This document shows, one piece after another, positions 21,245-31,217 of a stretch of DNA of 64,000 nt. Source of the stretch: Colwellia maritima. Its GTDB lineage: Bacteria; Pseudomonadota; Gammaproteobacteria; Enterobacterales; Alteromonadaceae. Each line of letters begins with the position of its first letter. Position 1 is the stretch's first letter. Position numbers and translations under genes: made by a program. The stretch is taken from assembly GCF_022669015.1 (NCBI RefSeq), contig NZ_JAKKSL010000002.1:496001-560000 (forward strand). Direction: 5' to 3'. The notes beneath the pieces are model-generated. The model saw nothing but the letters and a program-made list of their open reading frames with translations. It was not told the origin of the DNA and searched no databases.

Positions 21245-21664
21245 ATGTTGTATCAAGTTTTAATTATAGCCTATGTACTTATTGCCTTAGCCCTAATCGG
21301 CTTAGTGTTAATTCAACAAGGTAAAGGTGCTGATATGGGCGCATCGTTTGGTGCCGGTTCATCAGCAACGGTTTTTGGCTCAGGCGGCTCAGGTAACTTT
21401 TTAACTAAAATGACAACATGGTTAGCCATAGGCTTTTTTGTTATCAGTTTAGTACTAGGTAACCTAACGGCAAACCGTACTAAATCGGTAGAAGAATGGA
21501 ATGACCTAAGTGCCCCCGTTAGCGAGAAAACTATTGCTACAGATGCTATTCCAAGTGATACAATTGATGCAAGCGCAGAGCCTCAACAAATAATTGAAAA
21601 CTCAGACGTACCTGTAGCAGACGCGCCTATTACTGAAAAAGACGAAAGCGATATTCCTAAATAA
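21245..21664 (+). CDS. secG: Preprotein translocase subunit SecG
   Basis: Small inner-membrane subunit of the SecYEG channel. Two transmembrane segments (about residues 2-22 and 55-75) flank the conserved Q-Q-G-K-G-A-D-M-G-A-S-F-G loop with G-S-G-G-S-G-N-F. The acidic, Ser/Thr-rich tail (residues 85-139) makes it longer than the E. coli protein of 110 residues. Immediately downstream of tpiA and upstream of tRNA-Leu(GAG), matching the secG-leuU neighbourhood of E. coli. Confidence 0.95.
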   Translation: MLYQVLIIAYVLIALALIGLVLIQQGKGADMGASFGAGSSATVFGSGGSGNFLTKMTTWLAIGFFVISLVLGNLTANRTKSVEEWNDLSAPVSEKTIATDAIPSDTIDASAEPQQIIENSDVPVADAPITEKDESDIPK

Positions 21665-21768
21665 CGCAAGTATCGCGGCTAGTATAAATAGCACAAAAGT
21701 AACTTAGCTAAGTAACCTCAATAATAGCAAGTTAACATAAATAACAAATAGAATAAATTTAGTATTGC

Positions 21769-21855
21769 GCGGATGTGGCGGAATTGGTAGACGCGCTTGA
21801 CTTGAGGGGTCGGGTGACTTAGGTCGTGGGGGTTCAAGTCCCCCCATCCGCACCA
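21769..21855 (+). tRNA. tRNA-Leu (anticodon GAG)
   Basis: An 87-base class II tRNA with encoded CCA. Acceptor stem GCGGATG pairs with CATCCGC. The D-loop contains AATTGGTAGA; the anticodon loop TTGAGGG places GAG at 21804-21806. A long variable arm is present, and the T-arm is GGGGG-TTCAAGT-CCCCC. Equivalent to E. coli leuU by position after secG. Followed by a terminator at 21884-21922. Confidence 0.96.
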
Positions 21856-21883
21856 CTAGATTTAACAAAGAAGAACGAAATAG

Positions 21884-21922
21884 ACCGTTAAGCCTTTAAA
21901 AATAAAGCTTAGCGGTTTTTTT
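21884..21922 (+). terminator. Terminator after tRNA-Leu
   Basis: ACCGTTAAGC (21884-21893) pairs with GCTTAGCGGT across an AT-rich loop, then T6. It ends the secG-tRNA unit. The nusA operon that often follows in relatives is not here. Confidence 0.8.
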
Positions 21923-22035
21923 ATGAATTTTGATGGTAAGTTTGCTGTTCTTGGTTGAAATAAATTTTACTTATATTCTATAAGTTGTTGAATAACAGTT
22001 AAATGAGATAACCATCAACCAAAGCACTTCACGTG

Positions 22036-22935
22036 TTAAAGTAGTAGTTGTTGATAATAACGTTGTAATACTTCGGCGAAAGCTTGTGCCGTTTTAGATA
22101 GTGGATATCTACGACGAGTAATAATGCCAACTCTACGACTGATTACGGGTGATGATAGCTCTCTAAACTCAAGGTTTAACGCTTGCATTTGTTGTTTATA
22201 AAGCGATGGCATAACACTTACGCCTAAGCCGGTTGCTACCATTTGAACAACCGTGGCTAATTGGTTGGTTTCAAAACTTACATTTAAGAATATATCTTGC
22301 TCTGCCAGTATATTGTCCATGAGTAACCTAATACTCGAAGGGCGTTTTAGGGTGATAAAAGGATAATCAATTAAATGTTGCCATGCCACTTGATTAACTT
22401 GCATCAAAGGGTGGTTTTTTGGAAAAACAGCAACAAATCTATCAGAATATAAAGTCTCAAACCTGAGGTCGTCTGACGTTCCAGGATCAAAGCTTATTGC
22501 AAATTCTACTTTACCCGTTTGTACCATTTCAATAGCATCTTCAGCGATAACATCGTGAATTTTGACCTTGATGGCAGGATACTTTTTGTTAAATTCGAAA
22601 AGATGCTGCGGTAGATGTGTACTTGCAAAAGAGGGCATTGCAGCGAGTGATAAATTACCGCGTTGTAATGAAAATAATTCATTAAGCTCAATAAAAGCAT
22701 TATCAAAATCTGCGAGTAACCGCTTAGCCACAGGTAAAAATATTTCTCCCTCAGGGGTTAGCGACAGTGTTCGTGTTGATCTTGCTAATAGTTTTCCGCC
22801 AACACTCTCTTCTAAGTTTTTAAAGGTAGTGCTTAACGCGGGTTGCGATATATGCAGCAGTTCGTCGGCTTCAACAAAACTGTTTACCTCAACCACCGCT
22901 AGAAAAGCTCTAATCTGTTTAATGGTTACATTCAC
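22036..22935 (-). CDS. LysR-family transcriptional regulator
   Basis: 299-residue LysR-type regulator. N-terminal winged HTH (MNVTIKQIRAFLAVVEVNSF, then L-H-I-S-Q-P-A-L-S-T-T-F-K-N-L-E) is followed by a periplasmic-binding-protein-like effector domain from about residue 90. It is divergently placed, about 150 bases from the CoA-transferase/thiolase operon, so it most likely regulates that operon; the inducer could be acetoacetate or a related acid, which is inference. The 22936-23082 gap has AT-rich palindromes (for example ATTAATATTAAT) suitable for a LysR site, but none is decisive. Confidence 0.9.
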   Translation of the reverse strand: MNVTIKQIRAFLAVVEVNSFVEADELLHISQPALSTTFKNLEESVGGKLLARSTRTLSLTPEGEIFLPVAKRLLADFDNAFIELNELFSLQRGNLSLAAMPSFASTHLPQHLFEFNKKYPAIKVKIHDVIAEDAIEMVQTGKVEFAISFDPGTSDDLRFETLYSDRFVAVFPKNHPLMQVNQVAWQHLIDYPFITLKRPSSIRLLMDNILAEQDIFLNVSFETNQLATVVQMVATGLGVSVMPSLYKQQMQALNLEFRELSSPVISRRVGIITRRRYPLSKTAQAFAEVLQRYYQQLLL

Positions 22936-23082
22936 GTTACATCCACAAAGTTTATTTATAAAAACAAGTTATCAATTATTAATATTAATCAATTTTACAA
23001 AACTATTCAATTGTAAGATGCTTAGGCCCTAGTTTTTACAAACATAAGGGCTCTTCTTACATAATAAGAAAAGTAAAATAAT

Positions 23083-23789
23083 ATGGCAGGGTTTAATAAA
23101 GTAGTGCATAGCTATGAAGAAGCTATGGCAGGGTTAACAGATAACATGACTGTTATCGCGGGCGGTTTTGGTTTGTGCGGTATTCCAGAAAACTTAATTA
23201 CCGAGATAAAACGTAAAGGTACTAAAGGCTTAACACTTGTATCTAACAACTGTGGGGTAGACGATTTTGGCTTAGGCTTGTTGTTACCTAATCGCCAAAT
23301 AAAAAAAATTGTGGCCTCGTACGTGGGTGAAAATGCAGAGTTTGAACGTCAGATGATGTCAGGTGAACTTGAGGTAGAACTAACACCCCAAGGCACGTTG
23401 GCTGAAAAAATGCGTGCAGGCGGTCCGGAATCCCCGCTTTTTATACGGCAACGGGTGTGGGTACGCCAGTTGCTGAAGGGAAAGATGAACGTCAGTTTAA
23501 TGGTCGAGATTATATTTTAGAAGAATCGATCACGGGTGATTTTGCCATTGTAAAAGCGTGGAAAGCTGACAAGTATGGTAATTTGGTTTTTAGAAAAACA
23601 GCGCGTAATTTTAATCCTATGGCGGCAACGGCCGGTAAAATAACCGTGGTTGAAGTAGAAGAAATTGTAGAGCCAGGTGAGTTGAACCCTGATGAAATTC
23701 ATACTCCCGGTATTTATGTAAATCGTTTAATTCAAGGCACATTTGAAAAACGAATTGAACAACGAACCACCAGACTTTCAGGAGAATAA
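23083..23789 (+). CDS. scoA: 3-oxoacid CoA-transferase subunit A, frameshifted
   Basis: Alpha subunit of a SCOT-type transferase that moves CoA from succinyl-CoA (or acetyl-CoA) to acetoacetate. The Gly-rich N-terminal [13 protein letters not shown] and the [10 protein letters not shown] block are characteristic. One base is missing after 23424 (GGT-CCGG, expected GGTGCCGG). Repaired, it reads [17 protein letters not shown]. Repaired length is 235 residues, normal for the family. Two bases separate it from subunit B. The operon could feed ketone bodies or short 3-oxo acids to acetyl-CoA. AtoD is the close alternative name. Confidence 0.92.
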
Positions 23790-23791
23790 TC

Positions 23792-24448
23792 ATGGCCTTA
23801 TCCAGAGAACAAATTGCGCAACGTGTCGCCCAAGAATTGCAAGACGGTTATTATGTAAATTTAGGCATAGGTATTCCAACGTTGGTTGCTAACTATGTAC
23901 CTGAAGGTGTGGAAGTTATGCTGCAATCTGAAAATGGCCTGTTAGGTATGGGGCAATTTCCAACCGAAGAAGAGATAGATGCTGATTTGATTAATGCGGG
24001 TAAACAAACAGTTACCATGGCAAAAGGCGCGTCTTTGTTCGATTCAGCTGAATCATTTGCCATGATTCGTGGGGGCCATGTTGATCTAACTGTATTAGGT
24101 GCTTTTGAAGTCGATGTTAATGGCAACATTGCGTCATATATGATCCCAGGAAAATTAATTAAGGGAATGGGCGGTGCAATGGACTTAGTTGCAGGGGCAG
24201 ACAATATTATTGTCACCATGACTCATGCGTCAAAACATGGTGAATCAAAACTGTTAGCTGATTGTACCTTGCCACTAACAGGCAAAGGGTGCATTAAAAA
24301 AGTACTGACTGATTTGGCATTTCTTGAAATTAAAGAAGGTAAATTTCATTTGTTAGAACGTGCTCCTGGGGTTTCGGTTGATGAAATTGTTAAATTAACA
24401 GCAGGGGAATTGGTTGTTCCTGACAATGTACCTGAAATGCAGTTTTAA
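23792..24448 (+). CDS. scoB: 3-oxoacid CoA-transferase subunit B
   Basis: Beta subunit of the same transferase, 218 residues. The catalytic Glu lies in Q-S-E-N-G-L-L-G-M-G (about residues 49-58), which forms the glutamyl-CoA thioester. Conserved G-I-G-I-P-T-L-V-A-N-Y and the G-G-A-M-D-L-V-A-G segment fit the family. A GGAG site sits at the end of scoA. Second gene of the LysR-controlled operon. Confidence 0.95.
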   Translation: MALSREQIAQRVAQELQDGYYVNLGIGIPTLVANYVPEGVEVMLQSENGLLGMGQFPTEEEIDADLINAGKQTVTMAKGASLFDSAESFAMIRGGHVDLTVLGAFEVDVNGNIASYMIPGKLIKGMGGAMDLVAGADNIIVTMTHASKHGESKLLADCTLPLTGKGCIKKVLTDLAFLEIKEGKFHLLERAPGVSVDEIVKLTAGELVVPDNVPEMQF

Positions 24449-24497
24449 CCGTTGTTTATTGCGTTTGTATCTATAATTTTGAAAATAAGAGAATATT

Positions 24498-25683
24498 ATG
24501 TCAGATCGTGAAGTGGTTTTTTTAAGTGGTGTTCGTAGTGCTATTGCGGATTTTGGTGGTTCATTAAAAGATATTGCACCAACAGACTTGGGCGGGATTG
24601 TGGTCGCTGAAGCGGTTAAGCGCTCAGGTGTAAAGAGTGAAGATGTTGGTCATTGTGTTATTGGTAATGTGACTCACACTGATCGTCGCGATATGTACAT
24701 GAGTCGGGTTGCTGCACTTAAAGGTGGTTTGTCTGAAGCAACGCCTTCGTTAACGGTTAATCGCCTATGTGGTTCAGGTTTACAAGCCATTGTATCAGCG
24801 GCGCAGTTATTGTTATTAAATGACTGTGATTTAGCTGTTCTTTGGTGGAGCAGAATCTATGTCTCGTGTACCTTATTGGGTACCAACAGCTCGTTTTGGT
24901 AGCAAAATGGGAGATGTTCAAATGGTTGACCCTATGGTGGGTGCGTTAACGTGTCCTATTGGCGGTACACACATGGGGGTTACGGCTGAAAATGTTGCTG
25001 AGCAATGGGGCATTACTCGAGTTGAGCAAGATGAAGCTGCAGTAGAGTCTCATCGTCGTGCACAACGTGCTATTGAAGAAAATCGTTTTGGTGATCAAAT
25101 TGTTGATATTGAACTGAAAACGCGTAAAGGCGTAACGGTTTATAATACTGACGAGCATGTTCGTTTTGATTGTACGTTAGCCGATATGGAAAAACTGCGT
25201 ACAGTATTTAAAAAAGACGGTACCGTAACGGCAGGTAATGCTTCAGGTATAAATGATGCGGCAGCCGCAGTGGTAATGGCAGATAGTGAATATGCTAAAA
25301 GAAATGGTTTAAAGCCAATTGCTAAGTTAGTGGGTTATGCTTTTGCCGGTGTTGCACCTGAAATTATGGGAGTGGGTCCTGTACCTGCGGTAAATAATTT
25401 ATTAGCAAAAACGGGCATTAGCAAAAATGATATTGATGTTTGGGAAATTAACGAAGCTTTTGCCTCGCAAGCACTAGCAGTATGTCGTGATCTTGAACTT
25501 GATATGAGTAAAGTAAACCCGAATGGCTCAGGTATTTCGCTTGGTCATCCTATTGGCGCTACAGGCGCATTAATTAGCGTTAAAGCCATTTATGAATTAC
25601 AACGCATTCAAGGTAAGTATGCTGTTGTTACTATGTGTATTGGCGGCGGACAAGGTATTGCTGCGTTAATAGAACGCTGTTAG
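24498..25683 (+). CDS. Acetyl-CoA acetyltransferase (thiolase), frameshifted
   Basis: Thiolase of 394 residues after repair, splitting acetoacetyl-CoA to two acetyl-CoA when linked to the CoA-transferase. Nucleophilic Cys in NRLCGSGLQAI (about residue 90), G-H-P-I-G-A-T-G-A with the catalytic His, and the second Cys in M-C-I-G-G-G-Q-G are present. One extra T in CTTTGG at 24841-24843 breaks the frame; repaired, it reads A-V-L-G-G-A-E-S-M-S-R. Last gene of the ketone-body operon. A thiolase for another 3-oxoacyl-CoA cannot be excluded. Confidence 0.92.
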
Positions 25684-25744
25684 TCTAACTTTCAATGTCA
25701 GGTATTATCAGGTAAATTGCCTTGATAAAAAATTTTGAGTAACA

Positions 25745-26386
25745 ATGACAAACAAAAAATCAGCGTTAATGCCCGTAGGTGAGGGAATACTGTATTTATT
25801 ACGCCACGGTGAAATACGTACACCGGGTATTTTAGCGGGTAAAACTAATGTTTCCTTGTCTGACGTTGGAATGAAGCAGTTATCGCAAGCGACAGAGTCA
25901 CTTCAGGATATCAATCACTGTATTAGTTCACCTTTAATTCGCTGCCATGCATGGGCAAAAGAGTATTGTCAGCAACATAACTTATCCCTCGACGTTGATA
26001 ATCAATTACAAGAAATGGATTTTGGTGATTGGGACGGTCAACGCTATCAATCGTTATGGGATATGCCCAAACAAGCTGAAACAAGTTCTATTGGTGATTT
26101 TTGGCAAAACCCTTGGCAACATCAACCACCCAATGGTGAAATGATGGCGAGCTTTGTAAGCCGCGTTGATAGTTGGTGGCAAGACTATTGTGCAGACAAG
26201 CCGTTACAAAATACCTTGGTGGTTACTCATGCCGGCGTAATCAAATATCTATTGGCTAAAGTCTTAAATTTACCAATTCCTGGTACTGTGCATATGGCAT
26301 CAATTGATGTGCCATATGCAAGTTTGATAAAAATATCACTATATAGGGATGAGTTAGGTAAAGTTTGGTCAAAACTTGTGTTATAA
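25745..26386 (+). CDS. Histidine phosphatase family protein, probable alpha-ribazole phosphatase (CobC-like)
   Basis: 213-residue phosphoglycerate-mutase-fold phosphatase. The phosphohistidine motif L-L-R-H-G-E-I is at about residues 18-24, the acid/base region is E-M-D-F-G-D-W-D-G, and the second His is in V-V-T-H-A-G-V-I-K. Family members in cobalamin clusters remove the phosphate from alpha-ribazole-5'-phosphate (or adenosylcobalamin phosphate). It sits directly before the B12-riboswitch operon, which supports that role. A second paralogue occurs at 39264-39865, so which is the real CobC cannot be decided from sequence alone. Confidence 0.82.
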   Translation: MTNKKSALMPVGEGILYLLRHGEIRTPGILAGKTNVSLSDVGMKQLSQATESLQDINHCISSPLIRCHAWAKEYCQQHNLSLDVDNQLQEMDFGDWDGQRYQSLWDMPKQAETSSIGDFWQNPWQHQPPNGEMMASFVSRVDSWWQDYCADKPLQNTLVVTHAGVIKYLLAKVLNLPIPGTVHMASIDVPYASLIKISLYRDELGKVWSKLVL

Positions 26387-26529
26387 ATTATATTGATTTG
26401 TCATTGATTTTGGTTAATTAATGGCAAATAACACTTGCTATTTTTGCTCAGCCGCCGATAATCTCGTGCTGTAAAGAATAGTCATTAAATTTTAATGTTA
26501 TCGCATCAATACTAACGTTTATCAATATA
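26387..26529. other. Leader upstream of the first B12 riboswitch
   Basis: Noncoding stretch after the first cobC-like gene. With the riboswitch and platform it makes a 360-base gap to the ABC ATPase gene. It presumably holds the operon promoter; the start of the aptamer is not sharply defined. Confidence 0.4.
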
Positions 26530-26655
26530 AACTAACGTGCGATATTTGGGAATGTGGTGAAAGACCACAACTGTACCCGCAACTGTAAGTCAGTGTTAAA
26601 TATTTACCCAAGTTAAACTTGTGTAATAGTCTGATAAGTCAGGATACCCATTAAA
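26530..26655 (+). promoter_or_regulatory. Cobalamin (B12) riboswitch upstream of btuDC-cob operon
   Basis: Core features of the cobalamin aptamer are visible: GGTG-AAAGA-CCAC hairpin (about 26556-26568), the invariant CCCGCAACTGTAAGTCA (26577-26593), and the B12 box AAGTCAGGATACC (26636-26648). Binding of adenosylcobalamin would repress the downstream operon. A hairpin TTCGAG-CGGGTTA-CTCGAA at about 26675-26693 downstream may be part of the expression platform. Boundaries are approximate. Confidence 0.92.
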
Positions 26656-26747
26656 AGTTAATCACCTATATTAATTCGAGCGGGTTACTCGAACAGTGTA
26701 TATTCATTCAGTTGTGACGTTATTTTTAGTTAACAACAAAGAATCGA

Positions 26748-27623
26748 TTGTGCGTTGTTTGCCCGCCTTATAAAATAAGCGAGCAAACGTTGAGTCAAGG
26801 CACGGGAAACCCAAGATCTGAGTTATTAGCTGCAGAACACCTTACTTGGTGTACTGACGGCAATGTGATCCTCGATGATATTAGTTTTTCAGTTAAAAAA
26901 GGTAGTTTTACTGGTATTCTTGGGCCAAACGGTGCCGGCAAGTCAAGTTTACTTCGCTGTTTATACCGTTATGTTAAGCCTGAACAAGGTGTTGTAAAGT
27001 TTAATTATCAAGATATTTGGCAGATAAAACCGAGTGATTTTGCCAAAAACGTTGCTGTTGTTCTTCAAGAAACACCCTCCCATTTTAATTTAACCGTTCA
27101 TGATGTTGTCGCCTTAGGGTTAATTCCCCATAAAGGGATATTTGCACGGGCAAATAAAACCGATGATGAAAAAATAGTTCAGGCGATAAAACAGGTCGGT
27201 TTGTTACATAAAACACAACAAAATTTTGAGCATTTATCTGGGGGAGAAAAGCAACGAGCATTAATTGCTCGTGCCATTGTGCAATCACCCAGTTTATTGA
27301 TAATGGATGAACCCACCGCCCATTTAGATGTACGTTATCAAATTCAGATAATGGAATTAGCAAAATCTCTTGGTATCACTATTATCGCCTCCTTTCATGA
27401 TCTAAACCTTGCTAGCGCCATGTGCGATAATATTCTTGTTTTAAATCAAGGGAAACTCGTATGCCAAGGATCACCGAAAGCCGTGCTCACTCGAGAAATG
27501 TTATCAGATGTTTTTGGCGTTTGTGCACATATAAGCGAACATCATCAACATAAAGTTCCTCATATTTCTTATTACTATGGTTATATCCAAAATGAGCAGG
27601 ATAAAGGAGATAACCATGTTTAA
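26748..27623 (+). CDS. btuD: ABC transporter ATP-binding protein, cobalamin/cobinamide uptake (BtuD-like)
   Basis: Cytoplasmic ATPase of the BtuCDF importer. Walker A GPNGAGKSS, Q-loop V-L-Q-E-T, signature LSGGEKQRALIARA, and Walker B LLIMDEPTAHLD are in order. No ATG exists at the beginning: candidate starts are TTG 26748 or TTG 26790, the latter preceded by AGCGAG at suitable spacing. An undetected upstream indel is another possibility. It overlaps btuC by 8 bases. It follows the B12 riboswitch, which gives the substrate assignment; FecE-type siderophore ATPases are similar. Confidence 0.9.
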   Translation: MCVVCPPYKISEQTLSQGTGNPRSELLAAEHLTWCTDGNVILDDISFSVKKGSFTGILGPNGAGKSSLLRCLYRYVKPEQGVVKFNYQDIWQIKPSDFAKNVAVVLQETPSHFNLTVHDVVALGLIPHKGIFARANKTDDEKIVQAIKQVGLLHKTQQNFEHLSGGEKQRALIARAIVQSPSLLIMDEPTAHLDVRYQIQIMELAKSLGITIIASFHDLNLASAMCDNILVLNQGKLVCQGSPKAVLTREMLSDVFGVCAHISEHHQHKVPHISYYYGYIQNEQDKGDNHV

Positions 27624-28705
27624 AGCGGTTGCGAATAAAAGCAATACGCCTGTTGCTGTCACCATTAGTAAGCCGCAGAGGGCACTGTTACGGAAGGTCC
27701 ATATTAGCCAACCTATCATCATGGTACTTGTACTATGTTGTTGTGTGTTTAGTTTGTTTTGTGCACTTTCACTGGGAGCTGCTGATATATCTTTTACGGA
27801 TGTGTGGCGTAGTATTTTTCCCTCAGAAACAACGACTGACACAGGTTTTGTACAGCGTATAATTTGGGAATTACGTATGCCCAGAGCCATACTTGCGCTA
27901 TTGGTCGGTTGCGGCTTAGCTATCTCTGGTCTTATCTTACAAATAGTAACACGTAACCCTTTGGCTGACCCGTATCTGTTTGGTATTTCATCAGGTGCAT
28001 CCCTTGGCGTCGTTATTCTTATTGCCTTTACAGGCGGAATTTTCACAGTGTTTACTCCCATTGCCGCTTTCGGCCGGCAGCTTGGTTGCTATGGTGATGT
28101 TAATGCTAATTTCTGGGCGCAGACAAAGTCAGCAAGTTGAATCAATGTTGTTAGCGGGCGTCGCTTTATCTTTTTTATTTAGCTCCTTTACTAGCTTACT
28201 GCTTTACCATACCGACCCGCAAGCAGTGACAGCAGTGCTGTTTTGGACCATGGGGAGTTTTTCACGTGCACAGTGGGAAAACTTGTTATTTCCCACGTGT
28301 GTGATCAGCACCTGTATTATTTTTATGTTGGCTTATCGGCGTCAACTCAATGCCATGTTATTAGGTGATGAAAGTGCTACAACTTTAGGGATTAAGGTTA
28401 ATCGCTTTCGTATTATCATGTTGTTACTCAGTTCGTTGATTACCGCTACATTGGTTTCTATGTGCGGTGGTATTGGCTTTGTTGGTTTGATGATTCCACA
28501 TATCGTTCGGTTTTTTATCTCGCAAGGCACTGTTTTTGGCATAGTGTTAACAGCTTTGATCGGCGGTATATTTATGATTTGGGTTGATATATTGTCACGA
28601 ACTCTTTTGGAGAATCAAGAATTACCCGTAGGTGTCATTACTGCAGCAACGGGAAGTTTGTTTTTCCTTACCTTGTTATATTTTAGAAAAAACAGACCAA
28701 GTTAA
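27616..28705 (+). CDS. btuC: Cobalamin ABC transporter permease (BtuC, FecCD family), frameshifted
   Basis: Inner-membrane permease with about ten predicted helices; repaired length 362 residues. Family hallmarks include W-E-L-R-M-P-R-A-I-L-A-L-L-V-G, N-P-L-A-D-P-Y-L-F-G-I-S-S-G-A-S-L-G, and G-G-I-G-F-V-G-L-M-I-P-H. One extra G in CGGCCGGC at 28072-28073 splits the reading; repaired: F-A-G-S-L-V-A-M-V-M-L. Start ATG 27616 overlaps the end of btuD, suggesting translational coupling. Confidence 0.92.
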
Positions 28706-28734
28706 GTTGTAAGTTAATATGTTAGCCATAGTGA

Positions 28735-29837
<1,103 letters not shown>

Positions 29838-29843
29838 ATAATA

Positions 29844-30634
29844 ATGATAAACATAAATAAGAATTTACAGGTAAAAGAAGAGGCAACATTGTTTTTGTTA
29901 GCAATGAGTTTTTTTACACGTATACCTATATGTTTACCTGCTGAAATTACGCCCGAGCAGTTAAATAAGGCCACCGTTATTTTGCTTTGGTTGGTTTATT
30001 AGTCGGACTTATTTGTGCTTTAGTGTATACGGTAAGCGCTGATTTTTTACCTAAATCAATTGCCATTTTGCTTACCATGGCCGTCAGTTTATTACTTACG
30101 GGTGCTTTTCATGAAGATGGTTGGGCAGATGTTTGGGATGGTTTTGGTGGCGGTTGGACTGTTGAGCAAAAGCTAAATATTATGAAAGATAGCCGTTTAG
30201 GTACCTACGGCGCTGCTGCATTATTTTTGATTTTATTTTTAAAATTTCAGAGTTTACAGTCGTTAGCTTCACCGTTTGTTGCATTGATCGTTGCGAATAC
30301 ATTAAGCAGAGTTGTTGCAACGAGTTTAATTTTCAACATGACTTATGTGGCGCTAGATGCTACCTCGAAAGTCAAACCGCTAGCTCAGTATTTATCAAGC
30401 AATAGTTTACTTACTTTATTGGCAACAGGGCTGCTAGTGAGTTTATGGTTTTTGCCTATAGGAGAATGTGTCTTATTGTTTGTTATTCTCTTTATTTTTA
30501 GAGCCTTATTAGCTTTTTGGTTTACGCGCCAGTTAGGTGGCTACACGGGTGATTGTTTAGGTGCAGCCCAACAAAGTAGCGAAATCGTTATTTATTTGAG
30601 TTTATTGGTTTTTGGTTCTGGAGTGACTAACTAA
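29844..30634 (+). CDS. cobS: Adenosylcobinamide-GDP ribazoletransferase, frameshifted
   Basis: Membrane enzyme that joins adenosylcobinamide-GDP and alpha-ribazole(-phosphate), the last step of nucleotide-loop assembly. The N-terminal F-F-T-R-I-P block begins at ATG 29844, six bases after the cobT stop. The frame breaks at 29969-29975 through one missing base; repaired: K-A-(x)-R-Y-F-A-L-V-G-L-L-V-G. The catalytic-type E-D-G-W-A-D-V-W-D-G-F-G-G-G motif and several membrane helices follow. Repaired length is about 263 residues. Its stop overlaps the cobU start (TAATG). Confidence 0.92.
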
Positions 30635-31207
30635 TGTCTATTCATTTGATTTTAGGCGGTGCGCGCTCTGGAAAAAGTTCGTTTGCTGAGAGGCTTGTCC
30701 AAAGAATATGAAACAGATCTTAATGCCCAAGTTATTTATATTGCAACCGCACAATCGTTAGATAAAGAAATGTCAGCGCGAATTAAACAGCATCAAGCAC
30801 TACGTCCTAAGCATTGGACGTTAGTTGAATCGCCTACTGATTTAGGCAAGGCTATTGAGCAGTTAGTATTAAAACACACGTGTGAGCATGAAAAGCCGAT
30901 TACTATTTTGGTGGATTGTCTGACGTTATGGTTAAGCAATTGTTTATGTATAACTGACGGTAATTGCCGGCAGTATGAAAAACAATCTTTTCTTAATGTT
31001 CTTGCCGGTTTTACTCATACGAGTAATGTCCATTTAGTGTTAGTGAGTAATGAAGTAGGACATGGGATTGTACCTTTAGGGGAGTTATCTCGACATTTTG
31101 TGGATCAAGCCGGTTGGTTACACCAAGACATTGCCGCAATAGCAAACAATGTTGATTTTATAATGGCAGGCATAGCATTGTCACTTAAGTCAAATCCAAT
31201 GGAATAA
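30634..31207 (+). CDS. cobU: Adenosylcobinamide kinase / guanylyltransferase, frameshifted
   Basis: Bifunctional enzyme that phosphorylates adenosylcobinamide and adds GMP. P-loop G-G-A-R-S-G-K-S-S-F-A-E is at residues 8-19 from ATG 30634. One extra base in TCCAAAG (30699-30703) shifts the frame; repaired: R-L-V-(Q/K)-E-Y-E-T. The H-Q-A-L-R-P-K-H-W-T segment and V-D-C-L-T-L-W-L-S-N motif are typical. Repaired length is about 190 residues (Salmonella CobU 181). Start codon overlaps the cobS stop. Confidence 0.93.
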
Positions 31208-31217
31208 AGGAGCGTAA

